Of a stretch of 64,000 bases of DNA, positions 8,193 through 16,873 are shown piece after piece; within the stretch, counting starts at the first letter, position 1, and the number at the start of each line of letters is the position of its first letter. Source of the DNA: Streptomyces sp. 130 (GTDB lineage Bacteria > Actinomycetota > Actinomycetes > Streptomycetales > Streptomycetaceae); assembly GCF_007096885.1 (NCBI RefSeq), contig NZ_VJNO01000016.1:62001-126000 (forward strand). Reading direction: 5' to 3'. Both the position numbers and the translations under genes were made by a program. The notes under the pieces are model-generated. The model did no database searches, was not told the DNA's origin, and saw nothing but the letters and a program-made list of their open reading frames with translations.

Positions 8193-10013
8193 TCAGTCCG
8201 TCTCGTCGCCGAAGTCGGGACGCATGCCCCGGGCGACCTGGATGTCGTCGTTGCTGGCGCCGGCCGCGACCATGGGCCAGACCATGGCGTCCTCGTGCAC
8301 GACGAAATCGATGACGACGGGGCGGTCGTCGATCGCGTTGGCCTTCTCGATGACCGCGTCGAGTTCGGCGGGGCTCTCGCAGCGCAGGCCGACACAGCCC
8401 ATCGCCTCGGCGAGCAGGACGAAGTCGGGGACACGAGTGCCGGTGGCAGGAAGCCCCGCGTCTCCCGCACTCCCCTTCTTCAGAGCGGTGTTGCTGTACC
8501 GCCCGCCGTAGAAGAGGGTCTGCCACTGACGGACCATGCCCAGAGCACCGTTGTTGATGACCGCGACCTTGATCGGGATGTTGTTGAGCGCACAGGTGAC
8601 CAGTTCCTGGTTGGTCATCTGGAAGCACCCGTCCCCGTCGACGGCCCAGACGGTGGCCTCGGGCCGGCCGGCTTTCGCGCCCATCGCCGCGGGGACCGCG
8701 TATCCCATGGTTCCCGCGCCGCCGGAGTTGAGCCAGGTGCGGGGCTGCTCGAAGGTGAGGAACTGCGAGGCCCACATCTGGTGCTGTCCCACACCGGACG
8801 CGAAGACCGTGCCCTCGGGGGCCAGTTGGCCGATGCGCTCGATGACCTGCTGGGGCGACAGCAGCCCGTCGGGTGCCGGCGGATAACCGAGGGGGTAGCG
8901 GTCCCGCCAGTCGCGCAGCTGGTCCCACCAGGCGGAGCAGTCCGCGCGCCCACCATTCTCGTGGCAGGCCCGCACCGCCTCAGCCAGTTCCGCCAGGACC
9001 GCGCGGGCGTCACCGACGATGGGCACGTCGGCATGTCGGATCTTGCCGATCTCGGACGGGTCGATGTCCGCGTGCACGATGGTCGCCCCGGGGGCGAAGG
9101 TGTCCGCCCTGCCGGTGACCCGATCGTCGAAGCGGGCGCCGATCGCGAGGATGAGGTCCGCCTTCTGCAACGCGGTGACGGCGGCGACGGTACCGTGCAT
9201 GCCTGGCATCCCCAGGTTCCGCGGGTCGGAGTCCGGCAGCGCGCCCAGGGCCATCAGCGTGGTGGTCACCGGGATGTCGGTCAGATCGACGAGGGCCCGC
9301 AGTTCGGCGGCGGCCCCTGCCTTCAGCACCCCGCCGCCGACGTACAGCACCGGGCGCTCGGCACCCACGAGGAGTTCGGCCGCCTGCCGGATCTGCTTGG
9401 TGTGCGGCTGCGCGACGACCCGGTAGCCGGACAGGTCGGCCCGGGGCTGCCACGTGAAGGCCGTACTGCCCTGGAGGGCGTCCTTGGTGATGTCCACCAG
9501 GACCGGGCCGGGACGTCCGGTGCCGGCGATCTGGAAGGCCGCGGCGATCGTCTGCGGGATCTCGTCCGCGTCGGTCACCAGAAAGTTGTGCTTCGTGATC
9601 GGCAGGGTGATGCCGCAGATATCGGCCTCCTGGAAGGCATCGGTGCCGATCAGGGACGACGGCACCTGCCCGGTGATCGCGACGATCGGCACCGAGTCCA
9701 TGTGCGCGTCGGCGATCGCCGTGACCAGGTTGGTGGCCCCCGGGCCGGAGGTGGCCATGCAGACCCCGACCTTGCCGGTGGCCTGTGCGTAGCCGGTGGC
9801 GGCGTGCCCGGCGCCCTGCTCGTGCCGGACCAGGATGTGGCGCAGCGCCGTCGAGTCCATCAGCGGGTCGTAGGCGGGCAGGATCGCACCGCCCGGGATA
9901 CCGAAGACCGTGTCCACGCCGACGGCTTCGAGCGAGCGGACCAGGGCCTGTGCACCCGTCATGAGCTGCGGGTCCGACAGAAGCGGGAATTCGGTGGGCG
10001 ACTGCTGGATCAT
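8193..10013 (-). CDS. Acetohydroxyacid (acetolactate) synthase, catalytic subunit, cluster-associated IlvB paralogue
   Basis: 606 aa with the complete ThDP-enzyme layout. The N-terminal Pyr domain carries the ThDP-activating Glu in LVRHEQGAGHAATGYA, then come the FAD-binding middle domain (GARFDDRVTG) and the PP domain with GDGCFQMTNQEL and NNGALGMVRQWQTLF. This closely resembles biosynthetic IlvB, which joins pyruvate with pyruvate or 2-oxobutyrate to start Val/Leu/Ile synthesis. Residues that mark the known inhibitor pocket (Pro in QVPSSLIG, Asp in RFDDRV, Trp in RQW) are kept. No IlvN regulatory subunit or IlvC follows, unlike the normal ilvBNC operon. Possible roles are extra branched-chain precursor supply, a self-resistant target copy, or an unusual carboligation step. 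Confidence 0.85.
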   Translation of the reverse strand: MIQQSPTEFPLLSDPQLMTGAQALVRSLEAVGVDTVFGIPGGAILPAYDPLMDSTALRHILVRHEQGAGHAATGYAQATGKVGVCMATSGPGATNLVTAIADAHMDSVPIVAITGQVPSSLIGTDAFQEADICGITLPITKHNFLVTDADEIPQTIAAAFQIAGTGRPGPVLVDITKDALQGSTAFTWQPRADLSGYRVVAQPHTKQIRQAAELLVGAERPVLYVGGGVLKAGAAAELRALVDLTDIPVTTTLMALGALPDSDPRNLGMPGMHGTVAAVTALQKADLILAIGARFDDRVTGRADTFAPGATIVHADIDPSEIGKIRHADVPIVGDARAVLAELAEAVRACHENGGRADCSAWWDQLRDWRDRYPLGYPPAPDGLLSPQQVIERIGQLAPEGTVFASGVGQHQMWASQFLTFEQPRTWLNSGGAGTMGYAVPAAMGAKAGRPEATVWAVDGDGCFQMTNQELVTCALNNIPIKVAVINNGALGMVRQWQTLFYGGRYSNTALKKGSAGDAGLPATGTRVPDFVLLAEAMGCVGLRCESPAELDAVIEKANAIDDRPVVIDFVVHEDAMVWPMVAAGASNDDIQVARGMRPDFGDETD

Positions 10014-10240
10014 CAGGGCGACCTCTCGGTTTCGTCGACTTGTGGGCTCCTGACAGGGGCCTCTTGCGGGCCGCGGCGGCTGCGCCGGGTGGGCGCTCGT
10101 ACCGGCCGGGGCCGTTGTCTCGAAAACCGGGCGGCAGGGTCCTTCTCCGTGCCGGTCGTTCGGTGTCGGGTGCTGAGGGGTGTTTCAGCGGGCGGTTCGG
10201 CGTGTTGCCGTGCGTGCTCGACCCGGACCTGCCGGGCGGT

Positions 10241-11464
10241 TCAGTCCGCGGCGGGGGCCTTCGTGCGAGCGGTGAGCTGCAGGAACAGCAGGGCGGCCAG
10301 GGCCAGTGCGGCCCCCAGTCCGTAGACCGCGGTCATCCCGGAGGGCAGTGCGATGCCGCCGAGCACGGTGCCAAGGCCGATGCCGAGGTAGATGGAGGAG
10401 GAGTTCAGCGACACCACCAGGGGTGCCTCGTGCGGCGCCACCTCGATCAGCCGGTGCTGCTGCGGCGGCGTCTGGCACCAGCTGCTCGCTCCCCACATCA
10501 GGACGAGCAGGCCGACCACGGTCTCCAGCGAGGCGTCGTTCGCCGAGAGCCAGGCCAGCAGGCCGAGCGAAGCGGTCATCGCGAGGTAGCCGAGGGTCAG
10601 CACCGGGCGGGAGCCCCAGCGATCGGTGGCGTAGCCGGCGGCGATGTTGCCCAGGACGGCGCCGAGTCCGTAGAGGAAGAGCATCAGCAGATGCGCGCTG
10701 TCGGGGATGTGCACCGAGCGCAGGGCCGGGACGCTGTAGGCGTACGCGGTGTAGCAGGCGCCCATGCCCAGGATGGTCAGCGGCAGCACCGCGAGCACGG
10801 CCGGACGGCGCAGCACGGCGAGCCGGGTGCGCAGCGGCACCCGCGCGTTGCCCGGCAGGGCGGGCATGATCAGCCGCAGACCGACGGCCACGAGGACGCA
10901 GAGAGCCGCGACGATGCCGAGGGCGGGGCGCCAGCCGAGCCAGTGGCTGGCCAGGTTCCCCAGCGGTACTCCGAGGGCGGTCGCCACGGTCAGACCGCCG
11001 ATCACCACGGCCAGTGCCCGGGCCCGTAGTTCGGGCCTGACCAGTGCGGCGCTGACGGCGCCCGCGCTGGGGGTGTAGGCGGCCGCGCCGACGGCCGCGA
11101 GGATCCGGCTGATGATCAGCACCGGGAGATTGGGGGCCAGCGCGGAGCAGAGGTTGGCCAGGCCGAGCACGACGAGAGCGGTGACCAGCAGAGCCCTTCG
11201 CGGCAGTCGCGCGGTCGCCGTGGCCAGCACCGGCGAGAGCACGGCGTAGGCGGCGGCGAACACGGTGACGGACGCCTGGCCGGCCGCGGCGACGGAGACC
11301 TGCAGGTCGGCGGCGATCGACGGCAGGAAGCCGGCGACCACGAAGGCGTCCGTGCCCACCGCGAAGGTGCCCAGGGCAAGCACCAGGGTCGACGACAGCC
11401 CCTTCTGCTCGGCCGGGCCGGGTCCGGCGGGGGCCCGGTCCGACTTAATCGAGACATCTGACAT
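10241..11464 (-). CDS. MFS transporter, DHA1-type drug/metabolite efflux
   Basis: 407 aa with about twelve transmembrane helices. The N-terminal GTFAVGTDAFVVAGFLP is the typical first-helix motif of DHA1 proton-antiport drug exporters, and SRILAAVGAAAYTPSAGAV matches the fourth/fifth-helix region. It is read in the same direction as the IlvB-like gene, 227 bp upstream of it, and directly follows the Rrf2 regulator gene (76 bp). As part of the accessory block it is a candidate exporter of, or resistance factor for, the cluster product. Confidence 0.82.
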   Translation of the reverse strand: MSDVSIKSDRAPAGPGPAEQKGLSSTLVLALGTFAVGTDAFVVAGFLPSIAADLQVSVAAAGQASVTVFAAAYAVLSPVLATATARLPRRALLVTALVVLGLANLCSALAPNLPVLIISRILAAVGAAAYTPSAGAVSAALVRPELRARALAVVIGGLTVATALGVPLGNLASHWLGWRPALGIVAALCVLVAVGLRLIMPALPGNARVPLRTRLAVLRRPAVLAVLPLTILGMGACYTAYAYSVPALRSVHIPDSAHLLMLFLYGLGAVLGNIAAGYATDRWGSRPVLTLGYLAMTASLGLLAWLSANDASLETVVGLLVLMWGASSWCQTPPQQHRLIEVAPHEAPLVVSLNSSSIYLGIGLGTVLGGIALPSGMTAVYGLGAALALAALLFLQLTARTKAPAAD

Positions 11465-11540
11465 CCGGAATCTCCCTCGAAGTGTGCTTGGGTTCCCGGC
11501 CGTTCGATTCGGCGCGAGAGTGGAACGCGCGGGGGACAGG

Positions 11541-12020
11541 TCAGCTGCCGGTGGCCGCGAAGTGGCGCCGGGCGCGCTCGGGGGACTTCGCAGGTGCGGT
11601 GGCCATCAGGTCCGCGACGGTCTGCGCGGTGAGCTCACGCCGCCAGGCCAGCTCGGCCCGGCGCATCGCCACCGCCACGCCGCAGCTGCGGCGGAACTCC
11701 CCGGCGGGAGCAGCGGCCGACTCGCCGCGCTGCCGGATCTCGGTGCAGCGGAAGACGCTTTCCCGGCCCTCGATGGCGGTGACCACGTCCATGAGCGTGA
11801 TCCGCTCGGGCGGGCGCGCCAGCCGGTAGCCGCCGCGGACCCCGGGGGTCGACCCGAGGATGTCCGCCCGGACAAGTGCCTGCAGGCACTTGCTCAGGTA
11901 CGCCTGCGGCAGGTCGAACCAGGCCGCGAGTTTCGCCGCGGGGACAGGGGTCTCCTCCCCCACCCACGCCAGGGCCAGACAGCAGTGCAGTCCCCACTCG
12001 ACTCCCTCACCCATGTTCAT
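11541..12020 (-). CDS. Rrf2-family transcriptional regulator
   Basis: 159 aa from ATG 12020 (MNMGEGVEWGLHCCLALAW). The winged-helix DNA-binding region is clear (AAWFDLPQAYLSKCLQALV, then STPGVRGGYRLARPPERITLMDVVTAIEG), which is the Rrf2 signature. The region that binds an Fe-S cluster in IscR or NsrR has only two cysteines here (FRCTE and RRSCG), with a longer spacing, so cluster binding is uncertain; another CC pair is near the N-terminus. It sits between the two arms of the cluster with a palindrome just upstream of its start, so local regulation, probably with autoregulation, is likely. Confidence 0.85.
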   Translation of the reverse strand: MNMGEGVEWGLHCCLALAWVGEETPVPAAKLAAWFDLPQAYLSKCLQALVRADILGSTPGVRGGYRLARPPERITLMDVVTAIEGRESVFRCTEIRQRGESAAAPAGEFRRSCGVAVAMRRAELAWRRELTAQTVADLMATAPAKSPERARRHFAATGS

Positions 12021-12024
12021 AACG

Positions 12025-12041
12025 AGGACATTACATGTCCT
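12025..12041. promoter_or_regulatory. Perfect palindrome at the Rrf2 gene, probable operator
   Basis: AGGACAT-TAC-ATGTCCT is a perfect 7-bp inverted repeat with a 3-bp spacer, four bases upstream of the Rrf2 start and in the divergent region leading to the rightward biosynthetic genes. Rrf2 proteins bind dyads of this size. That this Rrf2 protein binds here is inferred from position. No second copy was noticed in the other cluster promoters. Confidence 0.55.
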
Positions 12042-12223
12042 GAATGGAGGTCCGCAGCCCTTCACCGAAAGTACGTCAGGTCAGCTCGGGTCAGGGCCCC
12101 TCGCGCCCGTAGTGGTTCGGTTCCGGTCCGTACTTGACAGACTCACCGGGCTCTCGTTGGCCGATGGCGGAGCTCGACCCCAACATTCCCGGGGTCACAC
12201 CTTCGCCTTCGAGGAGAGCAACC

Positions 12224-12280
12224 GTGCAGGAAATACTCGCCGCGGCCGCACCGGCGGTCGCGCTCCGGCAGGTCTGGTAG
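12224..12280 (+). CDS. 18-codon ORF immediately upstream of the esterase gene
   Basis: GTG at 12224 follows a strong GAGGAG ribosome site and opens an 18-aa frame (ends AVALRQVW) whose TAG is only two bases before the GTG of the esterase gene. The esterase start has no good ribosome site of its own, so the small frame may carry ribosomes onto it (translational coupling). No homologue is recognised, and the peptide itself may have no function. Confidence 0.35.
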   Translation: MQEILAAAAPAVALRQVW

Positions 12281-12282
12281 CC

Positions 12283-13965
12283 GTGCAACGGCGAACCTTC
12301 GCGATCGGTACCGCCTGCGCCGCGTCGGCACTGGTGGGTTCCGCCGGTACGGCACGGGCGGCGGCCCGCCGCACCGGCACGGCTCGCGGCGCCCTGGCGC
12401 GCACCACCGCCGGCCTGGTGCAGGGCGAACGGATCGGGAACGTCTCGGTGTTCCGCGGGGTGCCCTACGCACGGCCTCCGGTGGGAGATCTGCGCTTCGC
12501 CGCGCCGAGGCCGCCGCGGCCGTGGAGCGGGGTACGTGAGGCGACCCGGTTCGCACCCACGGCCCTGCAGTCCACCGGCGGGTCGGGCAGCGAGGACTGC
12601 CTGTACGCGAACGTGTGGACCCCGGACACGGCCGGCCGTCGTCCGGTGTTCGTGTTCATCCACGGCGGCGGCTGGCGCACGGGCGCGGGCAGCCTGCCGA
12701 CGTACGACGGGGCCCGGCTGGCCCGGCACGGCGGTCTCGTCGTCATCACCTTCAACTACCGGCTGGGAGCGTTCGGGTGGGGGCTGCACGAGGACCTGTC
12801 CGACCCGCTGACCGGCGACTGCGCCAACTGGGGACTCCAGGACCAAGCGGCGCTGCTGCACTGGGCGCAGCACAACGCGGCGGCCTTCGGCGGGGACCCG
12901 GCCAACATCACCCTGTGCGGCTCCTCCGCGGGCGGCAGCAGCGCCTGGCAGCTCTCCCTCCTGCCCGAACTGCGCGGGGTCGTGCGCCGGACGGTGCCCA
13001 TCAGCGCGGCACACGCCTGGGCACCGGCCATCGGCCTGACCCCGGACGATGCCCGGCAGGCGTACGAGCGGATGGCGCACCGGCACGGCACGACGGTCCG
13101 CGGGCTGCGTGAGGTGCCGGCGCGGGCGCTGCGCGACTCGTGGCAGCAGCTGTTCTCCGGGGCGCCCGGGGACCGGGCGCTGAGCAGCGGGCGCGAGTAC
13201 CAGGGCCCGGTACTCGACGGGCGGTGGATGCGGGGCAACGACAGCGACCTGCCCACGCCCTCCGTGCCGATGATGGTGATCGGGACCCACACGGAAGGTT
13301 CGTTCTTCACCGGCCCGAATCCGCCGACGCCACCGCCGACGCCGGCGCCCACCGACGCGGCCACCTTGCACGACGCCGTCCGCGGAGTGCTGCTCAAGGG
13401 CACGGCCGAGATCTCCGCCGCGCAGGTGGACGCGTGCATCGCCGCGTACCGGGAGGCCGCCGCCGCCGACGGGCTGTCCGACACCCCGCTCTCCCTGTGG
13501 ACCGAGATCTGGGGGGACGGCCTCTTCCGGTACCAGGGGATACGTCTTGCCGAGCGCCATGCTCGTGTCGGTGGTACGCCGGTGTACGTCATGGACTTCG
13601 CGCACCCGGTCCGCGCGCCGTGGTTCGGCACACCGCACGAGGCCACGTCGAAGTTCCTCTTCGGGACGTACGCTCTCCCCGAGAACGTCGCGCAGCTCGG
13701 AGACGGTCCGCGCGAGGAGCGGGTGAGCCGCACGTTCATGGACCTGATCGCCTCCTTCTCCCACCACGGAGTGCCAAGCAGCCCCGCGGCCCCCCATTGG
13801 CCGGAGTTCACCCCGGGGCGCGCGTCCACTCTCGTCCTCGGCGGCACCGACCGGCCGCGGATCGGGCCCCTCCCCAAGAGCCGTCAGCTTCGCTACTGGG
13901 ATCACGCCGGCTGGGTGCCGTCCGTGCGCCCGGTTCCCCGTACGAGCGGACCGGACCGCACATGA
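12283..13965 (+). CDS. Type-B carboxylesterase with Tat-type signal peptide
   Basis: About 560 aa from GTG 12283. The N-terminus QRRTFAIGTACAASALVG ending in TARAAARR is a twin-arginine signal, so the enzyme is probably exported folded. Type-B carboxylesterase features follow: RGVPYARPPVGDLRF, EDCLYANVWTP, an oxyanion hole FIHGGGW, the nucleophile serine in CGSSAGGSS, a likely acidic residue in THTEGSFF and a likely His in FSHHGVP. It starts the rightward arm and precedes phzC by 214 bp. It may hydrolyse an ester of the pathway product outside the membrane (activation or detoxification), but the substrate cannot be told. Confidence 0.82.
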   Translation: MQRRTFAIGTACAASALVGSAGTARAAARRTGTARGALARTTAGLVQGERIGNVSVFRGVPYARPPVGDLRFAAPRPPRPWSGVREATRFAPTALQSTGGSGSEDCLYANVWTPDTAGRRPVFVFIHGGGWRTGAGSLPTYDGARLARHGGLVVITFNYRLGAFGWGLHEDLSDPLTGDCANWGLQDQAALLHWAQHNAAAFGGDPANITLCGSSAGGSSAWQLSLLPELRGVVRRTVPISAAHAWAPAIGLTPDDARQAYERMAHRHGTTVRGLREVPARALRDSWQQLFSGAPGDRALSSGREYQGPVLDGRWMRGNDSDLPTPSVPMMVIGTHTEGSFFTGPNPPTPPPTPAPTDAATLHDAVRGVLLKGTAEISAAQVDACIAAYREAAAADGLSDTPLSLWTEIWGDGLFRYQGIRLAERHARVGGTPVYVMDFAHPVRAPWFGTPHEATSKFLFGTYALPENVAQLGDGPREERVSRTFMDLIASFSHHGVPSSPAAPHWPEFTPGRASTLVLGGTDRPRIGPLPKSRQLRYWDHAGWVPSVRPVPRTSGPDRT

Positions 13966-14179
13966 CGTGAGGACGCCGCGCGCGGGCCCGGGCGCCGGGC
14001 CGCCGACCGCGTCCGCCAGAGGTTCCCCGGCGCCTGACCGCGGGCTGCCCGACCATCTGTTCACCGTCGAGCCGGGATGCGCCGCGGACCGGCCAGGACC
14101 GGGACCGCCGGTCCGCCCACCACCCCGGCCAGACCTGACACACGACGTTCCTACGCCATCTACGTCTTGGGAGATCTCC

Positions 14180-15352
14180 GTGGACAACGCCCTGCTCGAC
14201 CTGCGGGCGAGGACCGCACTCCACCAACCGCCGTGGGAGAGCGAGGCCCAGTTGCGCTCGGTCCACGGCGAGCTCGCCGAGCGTCCGGGCCTGGTCCGTG
14301 CCGAGGACCTCGACACCCTGACCGGCCTGCTGGCCCGCGTCGCCACCGGGGAGGCGTACGTGATCCAGGCCGGCGACTGCGCCGAGGACCCCGACGAGTG
14401 CAGCGCCTCCGACGTCGCCCGGAAGGCAGCCGTCCTCGACCTGCTCGCCGGCACCCTGAAGATGATCACCCATGCGCCGGTGCTCCGCGTGGGCAGGATC
14501 GCCGGCCAGTTCGCCAAGCCCCGTTCCAGTCCGACCGAGCGGGTCGGCGCCGTCGAACTCCCCGTCTACCGGGGCCACATGGTCAACGCCCCCGAGCCCG
14601 ACCCCGAGAGCCGCCGTCCCGATCCGCTGCGGATACTCACGGGGTACATGGCGGCCCGGGAAGTCATGGGCCATCTCGGCTGGTCCTCCCCGCAGGCGCG
14701 GCCGGTCATCGACCCCGTCATCTGGACCAGCCACGAGGCGCTGCTGCTCGACTACGAGGTCCCCATGCTGCGCAGGGACGCCGAAGGCCGTCTCTTCCTC
14801 GCCTCCACGCACTGGCCGTGGATCGGCGAACGCACCCGGCAGGTCGACGGCGCCCATGTGGCACTGCTCGCGGAGGTCGCCAACCCCGTGGCCTGCAAGG
14901 TCGGCCCCGGGATGTCCCCCGGGGAACTCCTCGCCCTGTGCGACCGGCTGGACCCGCAGCGCCGGCCCGGACGGCTCACCCTCATCGCACGCATGGGGGC
15001 GGACCGGGTCGCCGACCGGCTGCCGCCCCTGGTGGCGGCCGTGCGCGAGGCAGGACACCCCGCGATCTGGCTCAGCGACCCGATGCACGGCAACACCGTC
15101 AGCACGCCGGAGGGCGTCAAGACCCGCTGCACGGAGACAGTCGAGCGGGAGATCCGGGCATTCCAGGAGTCAGTGGTCGCCGAAGGCGGCGTCGCCGGCG
15201 GAGTGCACCTGGAGACGACCCCGAACGACGTCCGTGAGTGCGTGTCGCGCGAACAGTCCGCGGACCGGAGCGTCGGCACGTACACGACCTTCTGCGACCC
15301 ACGGCTCAACCCCGGGCAGGCCGTTTCGGTGCTGACCGCCTGGCGCCGCTGA
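14180..15352 (+). CDS. phzC: PhzC-type (class II) DAHP synthase
   Basis: About 390 aa from GTG 14180; longer starts add a Pro/Gly/Arg-rich stretch unlike the family. Class II DAHP synthase motifs are clear: YVIQAGDCAED, RVGRIAGQFAKPRS with SPTE, LPVYRGHMVN, THWPWIGERTRQ, VACKVGPGMSP, SDPMHGNTV and GGVHLETTPNDVREC. It condenses phosphoenolpyruvate and erythrose 4-phosphate, feeding extra carbon into the shikimate pathway. PhzC-like copies accompany phenazine and 3-hydroxyanthranilate pathways and lack the long N-terminal feedback region of housekeeping class II enzymes. It heads the phzC-SDR-phzD-phzE run. Confidence 0.88.
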   Translation: MDNALLDLRARTALHQPPWESEAQLRSVHGELAERPGLVRAEDLDTLTGLLARVATGEAYVIQAGDCAEDPDECSASDVARKAAVLDLLAGTLKMITHAPVLRVGRIAGQFAKPRSSPTERVGAVELPVYRGHMVNAPEPDPESRRPDPLRILTGYMAAREVMGHLGWSSPQARPVIDPVIWTSHEALLLDYEVPMLRRDAEGRLFLASTHWPWIGERTRQVDGAHVALLAEVANPVACKVGPGMSPGELLALCDRLDPQRRPGRLTLIARMGADRVADRLPPLVAAVREAGHPAIWLSDPMHGNTVSTPEGVKTRCTETVEREIRAFQESVVAEGGVAGGVHLETTPNDVRECVSREQSADRSVGTYTTFCDPRLNPGQAVSVLTAWRR

Positions 15353-15424
15353 CCGCTCGGCCCCACCGACCGGTGCCGGGCCGCGACCGGAAACCAGACC
15401 CAGACCCAGACAAGGAGTCACCTG

Positions 15425-16195
15425 GTGGAGAACAGGACAGCCGTCGTCACGGGAGCGGCAGGCGGCATCGGCCGAGCCGTGATCAGGTCACTTGCCGAAC
15501 GCGGAGCGACCGTGGCCGCCGTCGACCGCGACGCGGAGGCCCTCGACGCCGCCGTGGCCGAGCTCAGGGCGGAGGGCCACGACGTCCATCCGTACGTCGT
15601 CGAGATCACCGACGCCGGTGCCGTACGCGAGCTGGTCGACACGGTCGAACAACGGCTCGGCCCCATCGAGTACCTGGTCAACGGCGCGGGTGTACTGCGC
15701 CTGGGAAACGTCCGTACGTTCAGCGCGGAGGACTGGGCGCTGACGTTCGCCGTCAACACCACCGCGGTCTTCCACGTGTCCCGTGCCGTCATCGACCGGA
15801 TGATGGAACGCCGCCGCGGCTCCGTCGTCACGGTGGCCTCCAATGCCGCGAGCACACCCCGCGCGGGAATGGCCGCGTACGCCGCGTCCAAGGCCGCCGC
15901 GACCCTCTTCACCAAGTCCCTGGGCCTGGAGGCCGCTCCGTACGGCATCCGCTGCAACCTCGTCGCTCCCGGGTCCACGGACACTCCGATGCTGCGCTCC
16001 ATGTGGCACGACGAGACGGGCCCGAAGCACACCGTGGAGGGCCGGCCCGAGGAGTTCCGGCTCGGCATTCCGCTCGGCAAGGTCGCCCAGCCCGAGGACA
16101 TCGCCGCCGCCGTCACCTTCCTGCTCTCGGACGAGGCGTCCCACATCACCCTGCACGACCTGACCGTCGACGGCGGGGCGACGCTCGGCGCCTAG
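15425..16195 (+). CDS. SDR dehydrogenase of EntA/DhbA type, probable dihydro-3-hydroxyanthranilate dehydrogenase
   Basis: 256 aa, GTG start. Classical short-chain dehydrogenase: cofactor loop VVTGAAGGIGRAV, Asp39-region DRDAEAL favouring NAD(H), VNGAGVLR, catalytic Ser region VASNAAS, and YAASK carrying the Tyr/Lys pair. The best-known relatives are 2,3-dihydro-2,3-dihydroxybenzoate dehydrogenases. Next to PhzD and PhzE, where the diene is dihydro-3-hydroxyanthranilate, the expected reaction is NAD+-dependent aromatisation to 3-hydroxyanthranilate, as proposed for several benzoxazole and pyrrolobenzodiazepine clusters. The gene family is certain and the substrate is inferred from neighbours. 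Confidence 0.82.
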   Translation: MENRTAVVTGAAGGIGRAVIRSLAERGATVAAVDRDAEALDAAVAELRAEGHDVHPYVVEITDAGAVRELVDTVEQRLGPIEYLVNGAGVLRLGNVRTFSAEDWALTFAVNTTAVFHVSRAVIDRMMERRRGSVVTVASNAASTPRAGMAAYAASKAAATLFTKSLGLEAAPYGIRCNLVAPGSTDTPMLRSMWHDETGPKHTVEGRPEEFRLGIPLGKVAQPEDIAAAVTFLLSDEASHITLHDLTVDGGATLGA

Positions 16196-16249
16196 CCCGC
16201 CGGCTTCTGCCCCTGCCGCTTTCCGCGTTCCCGCATGTGAGAGGACTCC

Positions 16250-16873
16250 ATGGCCGGCCTGCCCCCCATCGCCAGCTACCCGCTGCCGACCGCCGAATCC
16301 CTGCCTTCCCCCGTGCCGCAGTGGTCCATCGACCCGAGCAGGGCGCTCCTGCTCGTCCACGACATGCAGCGCTACTTCCTCGAACCGTTCGCGGCTCCGC
16401 TGCGCGAGGAACTGATCACCCGGGCGGCGGCACTGCGCGCGTACTGCGCGTCCCAGAACATTCCGGTCGCCTACACCGCGCAGCCCGGCGGCATGACCCC
16501 CCAGGAGCGGGGTCTGCTGAAGGACTTCTGGGGGCCGGGCATGCGTACCGCCCCCGAGGACCGGGAGGTGGTTGACGCGCTCGCGCCCGCTCCCGGCGAC
16601 TGGCTGCTCACCAAGTGGCGCTACAGCGCGTTCTTCAACACCGATCTGTTGCAGCGGATGCGCTTCCACCGGCGCGACCAGCTCATCGTCTGCGGTGTGT
16701 ACGCCCATGTCGGTGTGCTGATGAGCACCGTGGAGGCGTTCACCCACGACATAGAGCCCTTCCTGGTGGCCGACGCGGTCGCCGACTTCACCGAGGAGGA
16801 CCACTGGCTGGCCCTCACCTACGCGGCGCGCCGCTGCGCCGTGGTCACCACGACCAAGGAGGTCACCGGATGA
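16250..16873 (+). CDS. phzD: PhzD-type isochorismatase
   Basis: 207 aa, the normal PhzD length. VHDMQRYFLEPF carries the catalytic Asp, LTKWRYSAFFNTDL the catalytic Lys, and VCGVYAHVGVLMST has the Ala-containing turn that replaces the cysteine of classical isochorismatase-fold hydrolases. It hydrolyses the enolpyruvyl ether of 2-amino-2-desoxyisochorismate to give dihydro-3-hydroxyanthranilate and pyruvate. There is no carrier-protein domain as in EntB. The stop overlaps the phzE start (ATGA), so the two enzymes that make and use the intermediate are made together. Confidence 0.9.
   Translation: MAGLPPIASYPLPTAESLPSPVPQWSIDPSRALLLVHDMQRYFLEPFAAPLREELITRAAALRAYCASQNIPVAYTAQPGGMTPQERGLLKDFWGPGMRTAPEDREVVDALAPAPGDWLLTKWRYSAFFNTDLLQRMRFHRRDQLIVCGVYAHVGVLMSTVEAFTHDIEPFLVADAVADFTEEDHWLALTYAARRCAVVTTTKEVTG

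Noticed and set aside
10014..10240. Branched-chain amino acid attenuator or T-box before the IlvB-like gene
   Set aside because: No leader peptide rich in Ile/Val/Leu codons and no T-box elements could be found.
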